Below are positions 1 through 10,500 of a DNA stretch of 64,000 nt, piece by piece (position 1 is the first letter of the stretch; each line of letters starts with the position of its first letter). Position numbers and translations under genes: made by a program. Source of the stretch: Dendrocalamus latiflorus (Eukaryota; Streptophyta; Magnoliopsida; Poales; Poaceae); contig CM029660.1 of assembly GCA_017311315.1 (NCBI GenBank), positions 15,865,430 through 15,929,429 on the forward strand, in the 5' to 3' direction. The notes under the pieces were generated by a model. That model was not told the origin of the DNA and did no database searches. It saw only the letters and a program-made list of their open reading frames with translations.

Positions 1-159
1 CAACCATCTTCCGAACATTATATGACAACAGAAACAAAACAAATAGTCTCGCCGGCAGTGGAGGAGAAGATGGTGCCGAGCGATATTGGCCATTGGGAGA
101 GACGGCGTCAGGACCGAAGATGGGAGTCCGATTCAGGTTCAGAAACAGAGTTTCAGGAT

Positions 160-372
160 AATGGCTCCGCCTGATTTCTCTGAAGCCTTCACTTTAGAAA
201 CTGATGCCTGTGGGACAGGGATAGGGGCTGCCGTTCTGCAGAGAGGCAGGCCTATTGCTTATTTCAGTAAAACGCTGGGGGTTAGATCAGTAGCACTTTC
301 CACTTATGATTAGGAGGCTATGGCAATTTTGGAGTCTCTCAAAAGGTGGAGACATTATTTTCTAGGGACTTA
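160..372 (+). pseudogene. Ty3/gypsy RNase H fragment
   Basis: The translation reads like the start of a Ty3/gypsy RNase H domain. It has a PDFSEAFTLETDACGTGIGA block, then GRPIAYFSKTLG, LSTYD and RWRHYFLGT. The first aspartate of the RNase H active site (ETDA) is present. An in-frame TAG at 311-313 interrupts the reading, and similarity stops at 372, where AT-rich repeat sequence begins. Neither the reverse transcriptase upstream nor the rest of RNase H downstream is present, so this is a broken-off scrap of a retrotransposon polyprotein. Confidence 0.8.
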
Positions 373-1620
373 ATTGGTATGGTTTTGCAAACGGCCTAAG
401 CTTCTGGCTTTTTTGACTTCTGGCTTATTTAAGCTAGAAATCACTTGGAATGTGTCGCTTTTAATTTTGATCTTTTTGGCTTTTTTTGCTTTTGCTTTTT
501 TTTTCCTTTTCATTGTCTGTGAAGATATGACGGTATTTTTATTTTTGTTTAATTAAATGATTCAGAAAAAGTTAATAGTTACTACAGTATAATTTTAGAC
601 TTAAATCAAAAGATGAAGTTTTCAGGCGGTTGGAGCGGCCCTTGCTGAACCGAAGCTAGGAGTCCGATTCAGGTTCAGAATTAGAGTTTCAGAGTTAAGC
701 TTCTCCTTTATGAAGCTTGGACGGCTGAGATTACTGCATACCCTTTCGGAAGAGATCAACGATCCACAAGCGTTTCAGTAATCACTGTTGACGTCATCAA
801 GTGTTTAATTACCATGAATAGTAGCTAAGGCGGGTAAAACGGTTTAAACGAGTAATTTTCTTTCACTTTCACCGTTTGGTGACATCATGTAACCGACTAT
901 AGAACTCTTGAGTTGTTAATGAGAAGGGTATCACTCATTCTACCCCTAAAATATCTAGCTTAGTTCCTTGTAGTTTAAGTTAGCTAGTCTTTTCCAAAAT
1001 TTCCCAAATCTATCGGATCCAAATGCGTAGGATCTGACAGACGGGCACACGAGCAACTTGTCAATCGGTGCATTTGACTGTAGGTCAATCCAAGGCAAAT
1101 CCAACTGTTATGCGTGATGTCCACTAGATCTTGATCCAGCAAATATCTACTGGATACTAAAGCCGATTAAGTATTAGAGTTCTTTTGCGGTACCCATCAT
1201 GAAATATAAGTTGTCCATTCTGTTTGATCCAATATGTTGCCACCAGATTATGGCAAGCAAAATAGTCGGCAAAAGAATTTTAGGCATTTGACGTATGTAT
1301 AAGAAAAGATTAGGATTTGCCATAAATTATAATCAAGCATCAGTGACACTAAGAAACTTCTAGAAAATGCCAAGTAAGTAAATATAGATGTGGAGAAGGA
1401 AATCGTCAACAATCGAGTGAAAACGAGAAGATTTGAAGACGGACAGGGACTCTATCTAAGGAAAGGTTGAGCTAACATGAAGAGAGAGACTTGAAGTACA
1501 ATCCAAGATTGAATCAGTTGTTTTAGGATATAAATACCCTGTACTGGTTGATGAAAAAAACGCGCACATGCCAATTTTTTTTCTATATTTTTGCATCTAC
1601 TTTTTCTGTATCTTAGGAGT
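373..1620. other. intergenic, repeat-derived; LTR-like tail
   Basis: No gene is supported here. Positions 373-600 are a T-rich MITE-like stretch resembling 23880-24250. From about 1380 the sequence looks like the U3/R part of an LTR: a TATA-like ATATAAATACCC near 1530, then a T-rich tract ending at 1620. The same sequence appears to resume at 5891 after the CACTA insertion. I could not place LTR ends. Confidence 0.4.
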
Positions 1621-1639
1621 ACGCACTACTACAGAAAGG

Positions 1640-1945
1640 CTAATAGTAGACGGCAAATCACAGACGGTAATGTAAACTATTACAGACGGTTTTAATTTGA
1701 AGGTCGTCCGTGGTATTTGTGGCGGGAAAAAGGAGTATCACAGACGGTTCTTACCACTGAACCGTCTGTGATACTGGAATATCACAGACGGTTTTTATTA
1801 AAAACCGTCTGTGATAATCTGGGATTATCACAGACGGTTGTTTATTAAAAACCGTCTGTGTTGTGTCGACTATCACAGCCGGTTGTTGTTAAGAACCGTC
1901 TGGGAATGTTCACAGACGGTTTTTCACAAGAACCGGCTGTGATGT
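1640..1945. repeat. left subterminal repeats of CACTA-1
   Basis: Repeated copies of the core ATCACAGACGGTT and its inverse AACCGTCTGTGAT occur, often as back-to-back palindromic pairs of about 35-40 bp. In En/Spm-type elements such repeats are bound by the element's TnpA protein. That role is assumed here by family analogy. Confidence 0.85.
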
Positions 1946-2063
1946 CCCTTTGTCTGTCATATTCTAGATCAGAGGTTAATATATAAGTACACATTGCTTC
2001 TAATAACTTAACTACAGAACTACTGAGACAAGAGATCACAAATTAAAGGCAAATTTATTAATT

Positions 2064-2618
2064 TCAATTAGAGGCAAATTTATTACAAAAATCGCACAGG
2101 TAAAGAGTTTCCCAGATTGTATTCTTTTGGGCTTCGTAAGCTTCTTCTTCAACTTGGGGACTTGGAGGATCAGCCGCTAAATTCTCGAACGCCGTTAAGA
2201 TTGCCCTTGTCCTCAGCACTTCCTCGTGCAGCCTGGGCAAATGATCAGCAGCATCCATAATGTCGTAGATGATAGCATGAAAAGATTCCTCAGAATCTGC
2301 CGTTTCTGCTTGATCGGCAATGCTATCCATCAGTCTCTGCAATGCGTGTAGAGCTTCTTCCGCATTGCGCACATTGTGGAGAAGAACCAGGGTGAGGGCT
2401 GTTTCCCTTTCTTGAGCGGCAGCGAGACGCCTCCGTCGACGGCGGAGGATCAGGTCAAGCTGACGGATGCAAGAAAGTCGGGGAAGGAGAGCAGGGCGGG
2501 TGCGGAGAAGCTGCTCCAGATGCAAATTGCTGGCCGCCTGTGTAAGGTTCCGGCCGAACAATTCGTGATGAACAGATGAGAGGAAGGAGATGATCACAAG
2601 AACAGTAGTAGAAGCCAT
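2064..2618 (-). CDS. CACTA accessory protein, 184 aa, unknown function
   Basis: I do not recognise this protein as a named family. Starting at 2618 (MASTTVLV) gives 184 aa. There is a short hydrophobic N-terminus (VLVIISFLSSVHHELFG), then a leucine- and arginine-rich helical middle with a run of arginines (LILRRRRRRLAAAQ), then acidic helices and a C-terminus ending near NKFASN. A homologous reading, same length give or take five residues, lies at the equivalent place in CACTA-2 (25080-25619), so this is an element gene and not a chance ORF. A TATA-like box lies about 55 bp upstream, and transcription runs outward toward the left terminus. An upstream in-frame ATG at 2690 lies before the TATA box and is not the likely start. 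A DNA-binding or TnpA-like role is only a guess. Confidence 0.65.
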   Translation of the reverse strand: MASTTVLVIISFLSSVHHELFGRNLTQAASNLHLEQLLRTRPALLPRLSCIRQLDLILRRRRRRLAAAQERETALTLVLLHNVRNAEEALHALQRLMDSIADQAETADSEESFHAIIYDIMDAADHLPRLHEEVLRTRAILTAFENLAADPPSPQVEEEAYEAQKNTIWETLYLCDFCNKFASN

Positions 2619-2670
2619 GTTGTATTGTATATTGTATTGTACGTACGTAGAAGAGACCTGGATTAGGAGC

Positions 2671-2680
2671 GCATATTTAA
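2671..2680 (-). promoter_or_regulatory. TATA-like box of the CACTA accessory gene
   Basis: Read on the minus strand this is TTAAATATGC, about 55 bp upstream of the start at 2618. The same box is present upstream of the homologous pseudogene in CACTA-2 (25691-25700), which supports a conserved promoter. Confidence 0.55.
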
Positions 2681-2817
2681 CCTTTAGCACAAACGGTTCG
2701 TATACCCAAACATTAATGATATTGACGCTTCGTATAACGATCGAGAGACGTTAATTAGACGATCGAAACACGAAGCGTTCTGGCATCGAAACACGCGCGA
2801 AGCGTTCTGGTATGAAG

Positions 2818-2905
2818 CTTATCACAGACGGTTTTTAATAAAAAACCGTCTGTCATAACTGGTTATCACAGACAGTTTTTAGTTTAGAACCGTCTGTGAT
2901 AATCT
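2818..2905. repeat. internal CACAGACGG repeat pairs
   Basis: Two palindromic pairs of the CACTA subterminal motif lie upstream of the accessory gene's promoter. They could place that gene under the element's own DNA-binding protein, by analogy with Spm. Confidence 0.7.
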
Positions 2906-2959
2906 CCCTACATATACCCTCTCGGTAGGGTTTTCCGTGTGTGCTGCAGTTATTCGATT

Positions 2960-3380
2960 AGATCTAAATCCCGAGCCCGTCGTCGCCGCCGCCTCCCCGA
3001 GCCCTCGCCGGCTGCCTCCCCTAGCCCTCGCCGGCCGCCTCCCCGGACGAAGACGTCGCCGCAGCCTCCTCCTCCGTCGCCGCCTCCCCGAGCCCGTCGC
3101 CTACTCATCCTCCGTCGCCGCCTCCCTGAGCCCGTCGCCTCCTCCTGCTCCGTCGCCGCCGCCTCCTCCTGCGTCGCCGCCTCCTCCTCCTCCGTCGCTG
3201 CCGCCTCCTCCTCCTCCTCCGTCGCTGCCGCCTCCCCGGACGAAGACGTCGCCGCAGCCTCCTCGTCCTCCGTCGCCGCCTCCCCGAGCCCGTCGCCTGC
3301 TCCTCCTCCGTCGTCGCCTCCTCCTCCTCCGTCGCCGCCGCCTCCTCCTCCTGCGTCCCTAAGGTCACCAAAACCCTAAG
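2960..3380. repeat. CCG/CCT-rich low-complexity block in CACTA-1
   Basis: A GC-rich stretch of near-trinucleotide repeats (CCTCCTCCGTCGCCGCC-like). It opens overlapping proline-, serine- or arginine-rich reading frames on both strands. None has domain structure, and I do not treat them as genes. Confidence 0.7.
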
Positions 3381-3529
3381 GTCATCAAATCCCTCCCCGA
3401 GCTTCATGCTTACTGTTAGTGTTTAGGGTTGATGCTTGATGCTTCATACTGTTATGGTTAGTTGCTTAGTACATATTTAGGGTTGATGCTTCATGCTTAC
3501 TGTTAGTGTTTAGGGTTGATGCTTGATGC

Positions 3530-3700
3530 TTGGTACATATTACATTGGTACATTGTTTACTGCAGTAGCTTAATTAGTTTGCTATTTGGTACATATTACA
3601 TTGGTACATTGTTTACTGCAGTAGCTTAATTAGTTTGCTATTTGGTACATACTACATTGGTACATTGTTTACTGCAGTTGTTTAGTTTACATTGGTACAT
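3530..3700. repeat. three-copy tandem repeat, about 56-bp period
   Basis: The unit starting TTGGTACATATTACATTGG recurs at about 3530, 3586 and 3641, with the last copy diverging. It is followed by short TAGTATA and TAGTACA runs. No coding potential is seen. Confidence 0.6.
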
Positions 3701-3993
3701 ATTACATTGCTTGTTGTGTTAGTATATAGTATATAGTATATAGTACATAGTACATAGTATATAGTATATGCACATAACCCCTCTCTATCCACATCACCCC
3801 CTCCCTTCTCCCCCTTCCCTCTACTCCTCTCCTCTCTTCCTAACATTGAGCATCATGTATCACTTTTCTTGCTTCCTCATCTTATCATGTGCAACCCTAC
3901 AATTTGAAAGCACAAATTAACCAATCAAGGAAGAGTATATGATCAAAGGGCATGAAGCAAGAAATCTTGCGATTATTGCAAAAGATACATTGA

Positions 3994-4298
3994 CCATTTG
4001 GGTGGAAAGAAATACATTGTGTCGTCAGGCTCATGACTGCCAATTGGAAGCATAGCATAGCATCCGAGGCACATCCAAGGCCTGCAGCTGTGTCTTGAGG
4101 AATGCCAAGAGCTGGTCTTCAGATGTGGCATTCCTCAAACTATAAAATATGAATCTTATTCTCATAACCCATCTGAATACCAGCTCTTGGCATTCCTGAA
4201 GACAGAGCAGCAGGCCTCGGATGTGCCTTGGATGCTATGCTATGCTTCGAATTGGCAGTCATGCGCCTGACGAAACAGTTGATCTTTCCACCCAAATG
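3994..4298. repeat. large hairpin 1 inside CACTA-1
   Basis: 3994-4125 is the near-complement of 4170-4298, with a loop of about 44 bp. Matching landmarks in the two arms include CATTTGGGTGGAAAGA, CATGACTGCCAATT, GAAGCATAGCATAGCATCC and AATGCCAAGAGCTGG. There are scattered mismatches, so a transcript would fold into an imperfect 130-bp stem. Confidence 0.85.
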
Positions 4299-4500
4299 CT
4301 CCTTGTATCTAGACAAAAAACAGCAAATGAAGAAAGTGACATACTATAGTGTTCCCGTTCAATGAACCGGATACACTAGTTTGTGTCATTTGCTTCATAG
4401 ACCTTTGTTTAGGGACTTTGCTATTTGGTTTATAGTTTTAGCAACTAAAGTAGGTGCTAGGATAGACACTTTGTTTAGAGACCTTGTAGTAATAGTATTA

Positions 4501-4837
4501 CAAAATTCAAGGAAATTTTAGTACAGAAGTTCAAAAAATGAAATTCCCAGATTCTTCGGTGAGCAGCCGACATAGCCGACTTCTTCGGTGAGCGACTATC
4601 CATTTGCTTCTTCCCACTCCTCTTCATCTCTGGTCTCTGGATCACGTATGCCAGTAGCGATGATTCAGTTAGATGAATCATCGCTACTGGCGTACGTGAT
4701 CCAGAGACCAAAGATGAAGAGGAGTGGGAAGAAGATGGATAGTCGCTCACCGAAGAAGTCGGCTATGTCGGCTGCTCACCGAAGAATCTGGAATGTCTTT
4801 TTTTTGCACTTTTGTAATAAAATTAACTTGAATTTTG
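4501..4837. repeat. large hairpin 2 inside CACTA-1
   Basis: 4501-4667 is the near-complement of 4674-4837, with a 6-base loop (GTTAGA). The centre is perfect (TGATTCA/TGAATCA), and long stretches either side pair without gaps. Both strands have an ORF here simply because the arms mirror each other; the protein readings are nearly identical and are not evidence of coding. Confidence 0.9.
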
Positions 4838-5491
4838 CGGGAAAAAGAAGGACTTGATGGAACAAGGCTATATACCTTGATTCTCTAAGTAAGAACAAAT
4901 CCAAGTACACAGCTATCACCCAAATACTCGATAGGTACGTACATTGTGCATTGTACTCTTTCTTTCCTTCCGAATAACTAATCTAACTTTTTCGAATAAC
5001 GAAGGTCGTTCGCCACATACGTTCAACAAACACGTGACTCGACGACAGGCTGCGTCCATCTCTACATCTGCATTGACACAGCCGGATTTTGCAAAAATTC
5101 GAGGAGAGCTCATTTGGTTTTTGTGGACAAAAGTCGTAAGATCAGATGGAGAGTTCCACTGCCCAGAATGATTTTTTATTGTAATTCTAAGTGCAAATAC
5201 AGTGTCAATTGTGTATTTATATATGTTTGTGAAATGTGTATTTGTGTATTTGTTAATGGATATTTTATTTCAATTCAATGAATTGATTTGCGAAATGGAT
5301 GCTTTATATATGTTTGTGAAATGAAGTGCGTTGTCAATTGGATGTTTTATGTCTGTGAAATGTATCTGAAATGAAATGAGATGTGTGAATTGTATATGTT
5401 TTATGTCTGTGATTATCTGCTTGTTTCAGAGGGCATGGCTAGCATTTCCTGAGGCTAGCCAATAAACAGAAATATATTTAGGGTTTGAAGG

Positions 5492-5875
5492 GAATATCAC
5501 AGACGGTTTTGAGTTCAAAACCGTCTGTGATAGCTGATAATCACAGACGGTTTTGAGTTAAAAACCGTCTGTGATAATTGATAATCACAGACGGTTTTGA
5601 GTTCAAAACCGTCTGTGATAGCTGATAATCACAGACGGTTTTGAGTTCAAAACCGTCTGTGATTACCAGCTATCACAGACGGTTTTTAACTCCAAACCGT
5701 CTGTGATTATCAATTATCACATATGGTTTTTGAGTAAAAACCGTCTGTGATAGCCCATAATCACAGACGGTTCGAAAACCGTCTGTGATGACCTTCGATA
5801 ATCACTGACCCATAAATACAGAGGGCTCACAAAACCGTCTGTGATGACGTTTTCGAACCGTCTGTGATGACCTTT
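5492..5875. repeat. right subterminal repeats of CACTA-1
   Basis: At least seven palindromic CACAGACGGTTTT...AACCGTCTGTGAT pairs are arranged about every 50 bp. Just left of them, at about 5430-5465, is the phrase GGCTAGCATTTCCTGAGGCT. CACTA-3 shares it at 47867-47890, so the two belong to one family. Confidence 0.85.
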
Positions 5876-5890
5876 TCTGTAGTAGTGACG

Positions 5891-7578
5891 CCATAGCTTG
5901 TAGAATCTTATCTTCATAATTCGACTTTGATCAATATTATTTTGCATCGACGTATTGATCAATCTGTGAGTTACACATATCCCATGCTTTGATATTTCAT
6001 TCTTGTTCGTTGTTGCTTCGCATCGACGTTTCATCCATGATCAGCTTTCGTACAGGTTTACCCATTGTTGATTTTGTCGGTTTGCTGAAAAATCAGCTGG
6101 CATGTTGCATACGCTGATAGAGAGCATCCTCCATAGATACACGGTACTGCTGTCAGGAATTTTCGAGCGGCAACACAACGTGTTAATTTAGATGAGATTT
6201 AGTTACACCACCACCCTTCCTGACAGTAGAAAGTACGGTAAGAAATCAGCACCCAGGCATGGCTTGCTCTTTTCCTTTCCCTCGTGGGAAATCATACCGC
6301 GCTAGCTTATTAGTTATTACCAAGCAAAAAAAAAATGGCCTAGTTCTGAGGATAAATAAAGCTGCTCACGGTCCCAGGCCACCAACAGAGTACTGCCGCC
6401 ACGTGCATGCGGGAACCAATACACCCACCGGCGTCGCGCTCCGGCCTGGTCCCCAGGACACGCTCGCGTGTGCGCCACCGCACTGCCACTGCACCCGCTG
6501 CCGTGGCCGTCGAGAGTCCCCTTCCCCCTGCACGCATGCAGACATGCCGCAACGCAAACTCGCGACAAGGCAGCTAAGGGACGTACGTACCACGAGTCGC
6601 CGTCGCGTGGCCGCCCACCCAAGGGCATTGAATGCTGCCGCGCCTGGCCGCGCCGCCTGCGCGCTGGTGCCGCACGCTGCCGTGCCGGCCGGCTCGATCA
6701 GGTGCCTCTAGATCTGATCCGCCCGCAGGGAGGAGGACGGCGACGGCGGTGGCCGGCCAGCGCACGAGTTTGCTTGCACGGTTGGGGTTTCCTTGCCGTG
6801 CAGCCGTTGCGGCAGGGCCCATGCGTGCGTGCGCGCGCCGTCCAGAGCTGCCGAGTCAACTTACATGTTACATCCAGCAGACAAGTGAAAACAGACCGAA
6901 AATTTTTCAAATTTCAAGTTTTCCTGGATTTTTCAGCTGAGTTTGAACTTTCCTCCCCAATTCAGCAAACCTTGGCAAAATTCCACTTTTCTTTCTTGGT
7001 CTCTCCATTTTCTCTGGCTAATGGAGCCACTTCACTCTCCGCCTCCTCCCCTGATCCCAGCATCACTATTCACCATCCGACAACTGGTCTTACCCTTTCA
7101 CCACCGCCATCGCACAACCGTTGTTCACACTGCCAACCAAGCGAATCAGCCTTCGTACCTTGTGTTGCCGCGCCCTTGACAACTCCCTTAATGCCTGTCA
7201 TTTCCCTTGACCAAGCAATGGAGTAGCCAAATCAAACTTCGTCGCGGCCACGACTCGTCAGTCACTGCCATAAGCCAGTCAACCGGTCGTACCCTCAATT
7301 GCATAACCCCTAACACCTCATTTAAGTGCCCCTGACCAAGCGTCGGAATCAAGATCACCACCACCGCCTCTTCCCTCACGGTCGACCTGCCGTTGCTACA
7401 ACCTTGGATCGTTGCAATTTACCACCCGTGAAAGCACTAAGACCGAGGTACTACACCCCTGTAGACCTCCCTACCACCTCTCCCGAATCACGCCAAAGCC
7501 TCCCGTGCCATCCTGCCATGGCCACGCGTTGCCTCCCGAACAGAGCTCCCCTCTACGCAAACTGTCTTCCTAGTCCTA
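5891..7578. other. intergenic, probable old LTR sequence; no gene
   Basis: 5891-6120 continues the LTR-like sequence interrupted at 1620. 6400-6900 is GC-rich with many overlapping short frames but no recognisable domain, and 6900-7578 is CT/CA-rich. The stretch continues past the gypsy insertion at 17649, where TATAAAG and a GTGAGTCC-like boundary suggest the U3/R/U5 of another, older LTR. I could not define its ends. Confidence 0.4.
7574..7578. repeat. target site duplication TCCTA (left)
   Basis: The five bases directly before the 5' LTR (TGTAACGTCC) are repeated exactly at 17644-17648 after the 3' LTR. This fixes both ends of the gypsy element. Confidence 0.95.
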
Positions 7579-10500
7579 TGTAACGTCCTGAAAAATATAA
7601 ATAATAAATTATGGAACTTTTGGATTATTTTATTGCTTTTATTTGCCTTATATTTGAATTTGGAGTTTATGGATCTTTTTACAAATATGAAGGAATTTTG
7701 AATATAAAAAGAGGAGAGAAATCAACATATAAAATAATAAAACATGAGCGTCAAAATAAAGAATCTGAAAAGATGATCCAAATGAACTATAAAAGTAAAA
7801 ATAATAAGTATTTACAAGAATATATATATACATATATATATATATATACATATGTATGTATATGTATATGTAAGCATACAATTAAACATAGCAAGAAAAT
7901 AATCTTTATGTAACAAATATTAGCAAAATGAAAGATATAAAATTTCAGGAGGAAAGGAAGTGAATATATGTATATGTATACCTAAATATACACACAAGAA
8001 AACCCTAAAGAAAAATCAAAGAAATAAAAATGGAAAAGAAGAAGGAAAAAGAAATTCGGCCGGGCCGGCCATCACCCCGGCCCAGCCTTCTTCCCCCGCG
8101 CGCGGACGCACGCCCGGCCCAGCGCGCCAGCGCCCGCAGCCCATCTCCCGCGCGCACCCCGCGCCTCACTGCGCCATGGCCCCGCACTCCGCCCGCGCTT
8201 CTCCCTCTGCGCCGCGGGCCCTCACTCCACCCGCACCTCTCTCTCGCTGCCCGGTGGGACCGAGATGTCAGGCTCTTCTCCCTCCTCCCTCTCTTCTCCA
8301 CGCGCCCGCGCCGCTCTCTCGCTCGCGCTCGCTCCTCTGCGCAGCAGATCCCCGCTCTCCCTCTCTCACCTCGCGGGAAAAATATCAAAGGACCTACAGG
8401 AGGGGGGAAGCACCTCTTCCGCTCTCTCCCTCCTACAAAATCCCGGCGAGATCTCGTCCATTCCCCCTCGCCGGCGTGAGCAGGGCGGAGCCAGATGTCA
8501 AGCTCGCCGTGCGCGCCTCTTCCGGCTATAAAAGCCGCGCCTGGGAGCCCCAAACGCGCCGCACTACCCTCCTCCACCCTTCCCCGTAAGCAATCGAGCC
8601 GAGAGCCCTCCAATCGCCGTCGGCTCCCTCGTCTTCCCGAACTCTGGCGAACACCCACCCACCACACCGAGCCACCCGAGCTCGATTCCATGCTCTGGAA
8701 CCATCTCCAGAGCAAGGCAACGCCAACCCCCACCTTCTCCAGGCCTCCCGTCGCCTGAGCACCGCCGGCGACGGCAGCCTCCCTGAACCACCGCCGGCGC
8801 ATGCTGCCAGCCCTCTCCGACCACCGTCGACCCCGGCCGTCTGCACCAGAAGACCCCCCGTCACTCGGGGATTGTATTCCACGCACGACCCAACCCTTTC
8901 CGGCCACCCCTCGCCGCCGGCGCCGTCGCCCCCGACTCCTCTGCCCGACCGCCTCCCGAAGCTACTTCAAGGGGATTACTTACCCCTATAGGGTAAGCAT
9001 CGCTCGGCTCGGCCGAGTGGCTTCCAGCGCCAACTCCGTCTCCCCCTCGCTCCCGCGGCGCGCGTTCGAGCCCCGGCTCCGCGCGTAGCGGTCGAGTTTC
9101 TTTTAATTTCTGCGCTGACAGGTGGGCCCCGCTCGTCAGCCACCGCGGAACCGCAGGCCCACTGACAGCCTGACCCCACCCGTCAGTGTCTAAGCACGCC
9201 GACAAGTGGACCCCACTGGCCATAGAGACAGAAGAAATAATAAAAAGAAAAAGATAAAAATTAAAATATGACAGGTGGGACCCACTATCAGAAATTTCAC
9301 ATTTTATGGAATTAACTGAACTGAGAACTTCAAATAATCATAACTTTTTCATCTTAACTCCAAATTAAGTGAGACAAATTTCTAAATTCATTTAAAATCA
9401 AAATCTATCCAATGGAACTGAAATCGTAATTTTTAGAGTTCATTTGGATTTTTGGTGTTATTTGGTTTGATTCGCCGCTTTTCTTTTTGTACGAATTTTG
9501 GGCGCACGCTAAAATAGCTTACGAGGCTCAAGAGGAAGAGATCGAGGCCGTAGCACTAGAAGCCCGGACAATCAAGCACCCGACCACTGTGACCAAGGCG
9601 AGTCAATACTTTGATCATGTTGAACCTACATTTCTGCAAATTACTTTGTTTTAAATTAACAAATTGCATTGCTGTTATTTTTATGCAAATGCATGCTAAA
9701 TTTGATATTCTAGTTATATGCCATTATTTACCTTGAATAGAATTACCCCCTCCTTTGAGTAATTGAATGTGTGAACCTTGTCGCCCTAGCAAAAATATAT
9801 TAGTAGCATTTCGAAAATAAGTCTGTAACCGTATGCCATGCTTAGCATTGATTAGGAACTCGGGGCAAGAAATTGTCCCGAGCATCACTTTTATTCATGA
9901 GAAATTGGTTTGGGCAGTCATTGTGATAATGACTGGTATATGTTGGATATGATTATTTTACACTCCCAAGATCCCCAACTTGCTTAATTATCTGGGCGGA
10001 TTGGTTCGATGGTGTGTATGTGTGTGGTGCAGTGATTGCATAAGTGGGTTAGTGGTAGACCGCCCAGATACCACTAAGGACTGAATCTTGTCATGTCACC
10101 CGTGTAAAACAGTACAACCACAAGCTGGCAAAGTGTAGGCAGGGTTTACTAATTTGTGTGGCTCTAGGTGGTTACGTGAAGGTATGACCACGAGCAAAGG
10201 GATGGATGGTCGCATCCCCGCCTTTGCCCGTGATGGCTCACGAGGGACCCTTCCCGATGGATGGTCGGATCCTACGGAAGATAGACCTTAGCGGGCGTAA
10301 CCACAGTAGGACTATGCATTGTAACAATCCTGTGATAGTCTACTCAACCGCATGGCTAAGGAATCATGTGGGGCAACGGGTGGATTTATCTCTTGTGGGT
10401 AAAGTGTGCAAAACTCTGCAGAGTCAAAACTATTCGAATAGCCGTGCCCACGGTCAAGGGCAGACATGGGAACTTAACTAGATATAGTTCTGTTTACAAA

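Larger units (their letters stand above)
1624..5887. mobile_element. complete non-autonomous CACTA transposon (CACTA-1)
   Basis: The element begins CACTACTACAGAAA and ends with the exact inverse TTTCTGTAGTAGTG. It is flanked by the 3-bp duplication ACG (1621-1623 and 5888-5890), as expected for CACTA transposition. Both ends carry many subterminal repeats built on CACAGACGGTT, in direct and inverted order. It is 4264 bp long and carries no TNP2 transposase, so it would need one in trans. It contains one intact ORF near the left end (2064-2618, minus), a CCG-rich block, a short tandem array and two large hairpins. It sits inside an older LTR-like sequence. Confidence 0.93.

Noticed and set aside
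2937..3407. Proline-, serine- and arginine-rich ORFs on both strands
   Set aside because: They come from trinucleotide-like CCT/CCG repeats inside CACTA-1, and every frame is open for the same reason.
4475..4857. Two nearly identical proteins on opposite strands
   Set aside because: They are mirror readings of the hairpin arms, not independent genes.
6259..7226. Overlapping ORFs of up to 252 aa
   Set aside because: GC-rich or CT-rich sequence with no domain, open on both strands; more likely old LTR sequence.
8005..8907. Long minus-strand frame (300 aa), repeated at 14270-15172
   Set aside because: It lies in the GC-rich part of the gypsy LTRs, overlaps several other long frames on both strands, has arginine/glycine-rich low-complexity sequence and no domain. 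It is a composition effect.
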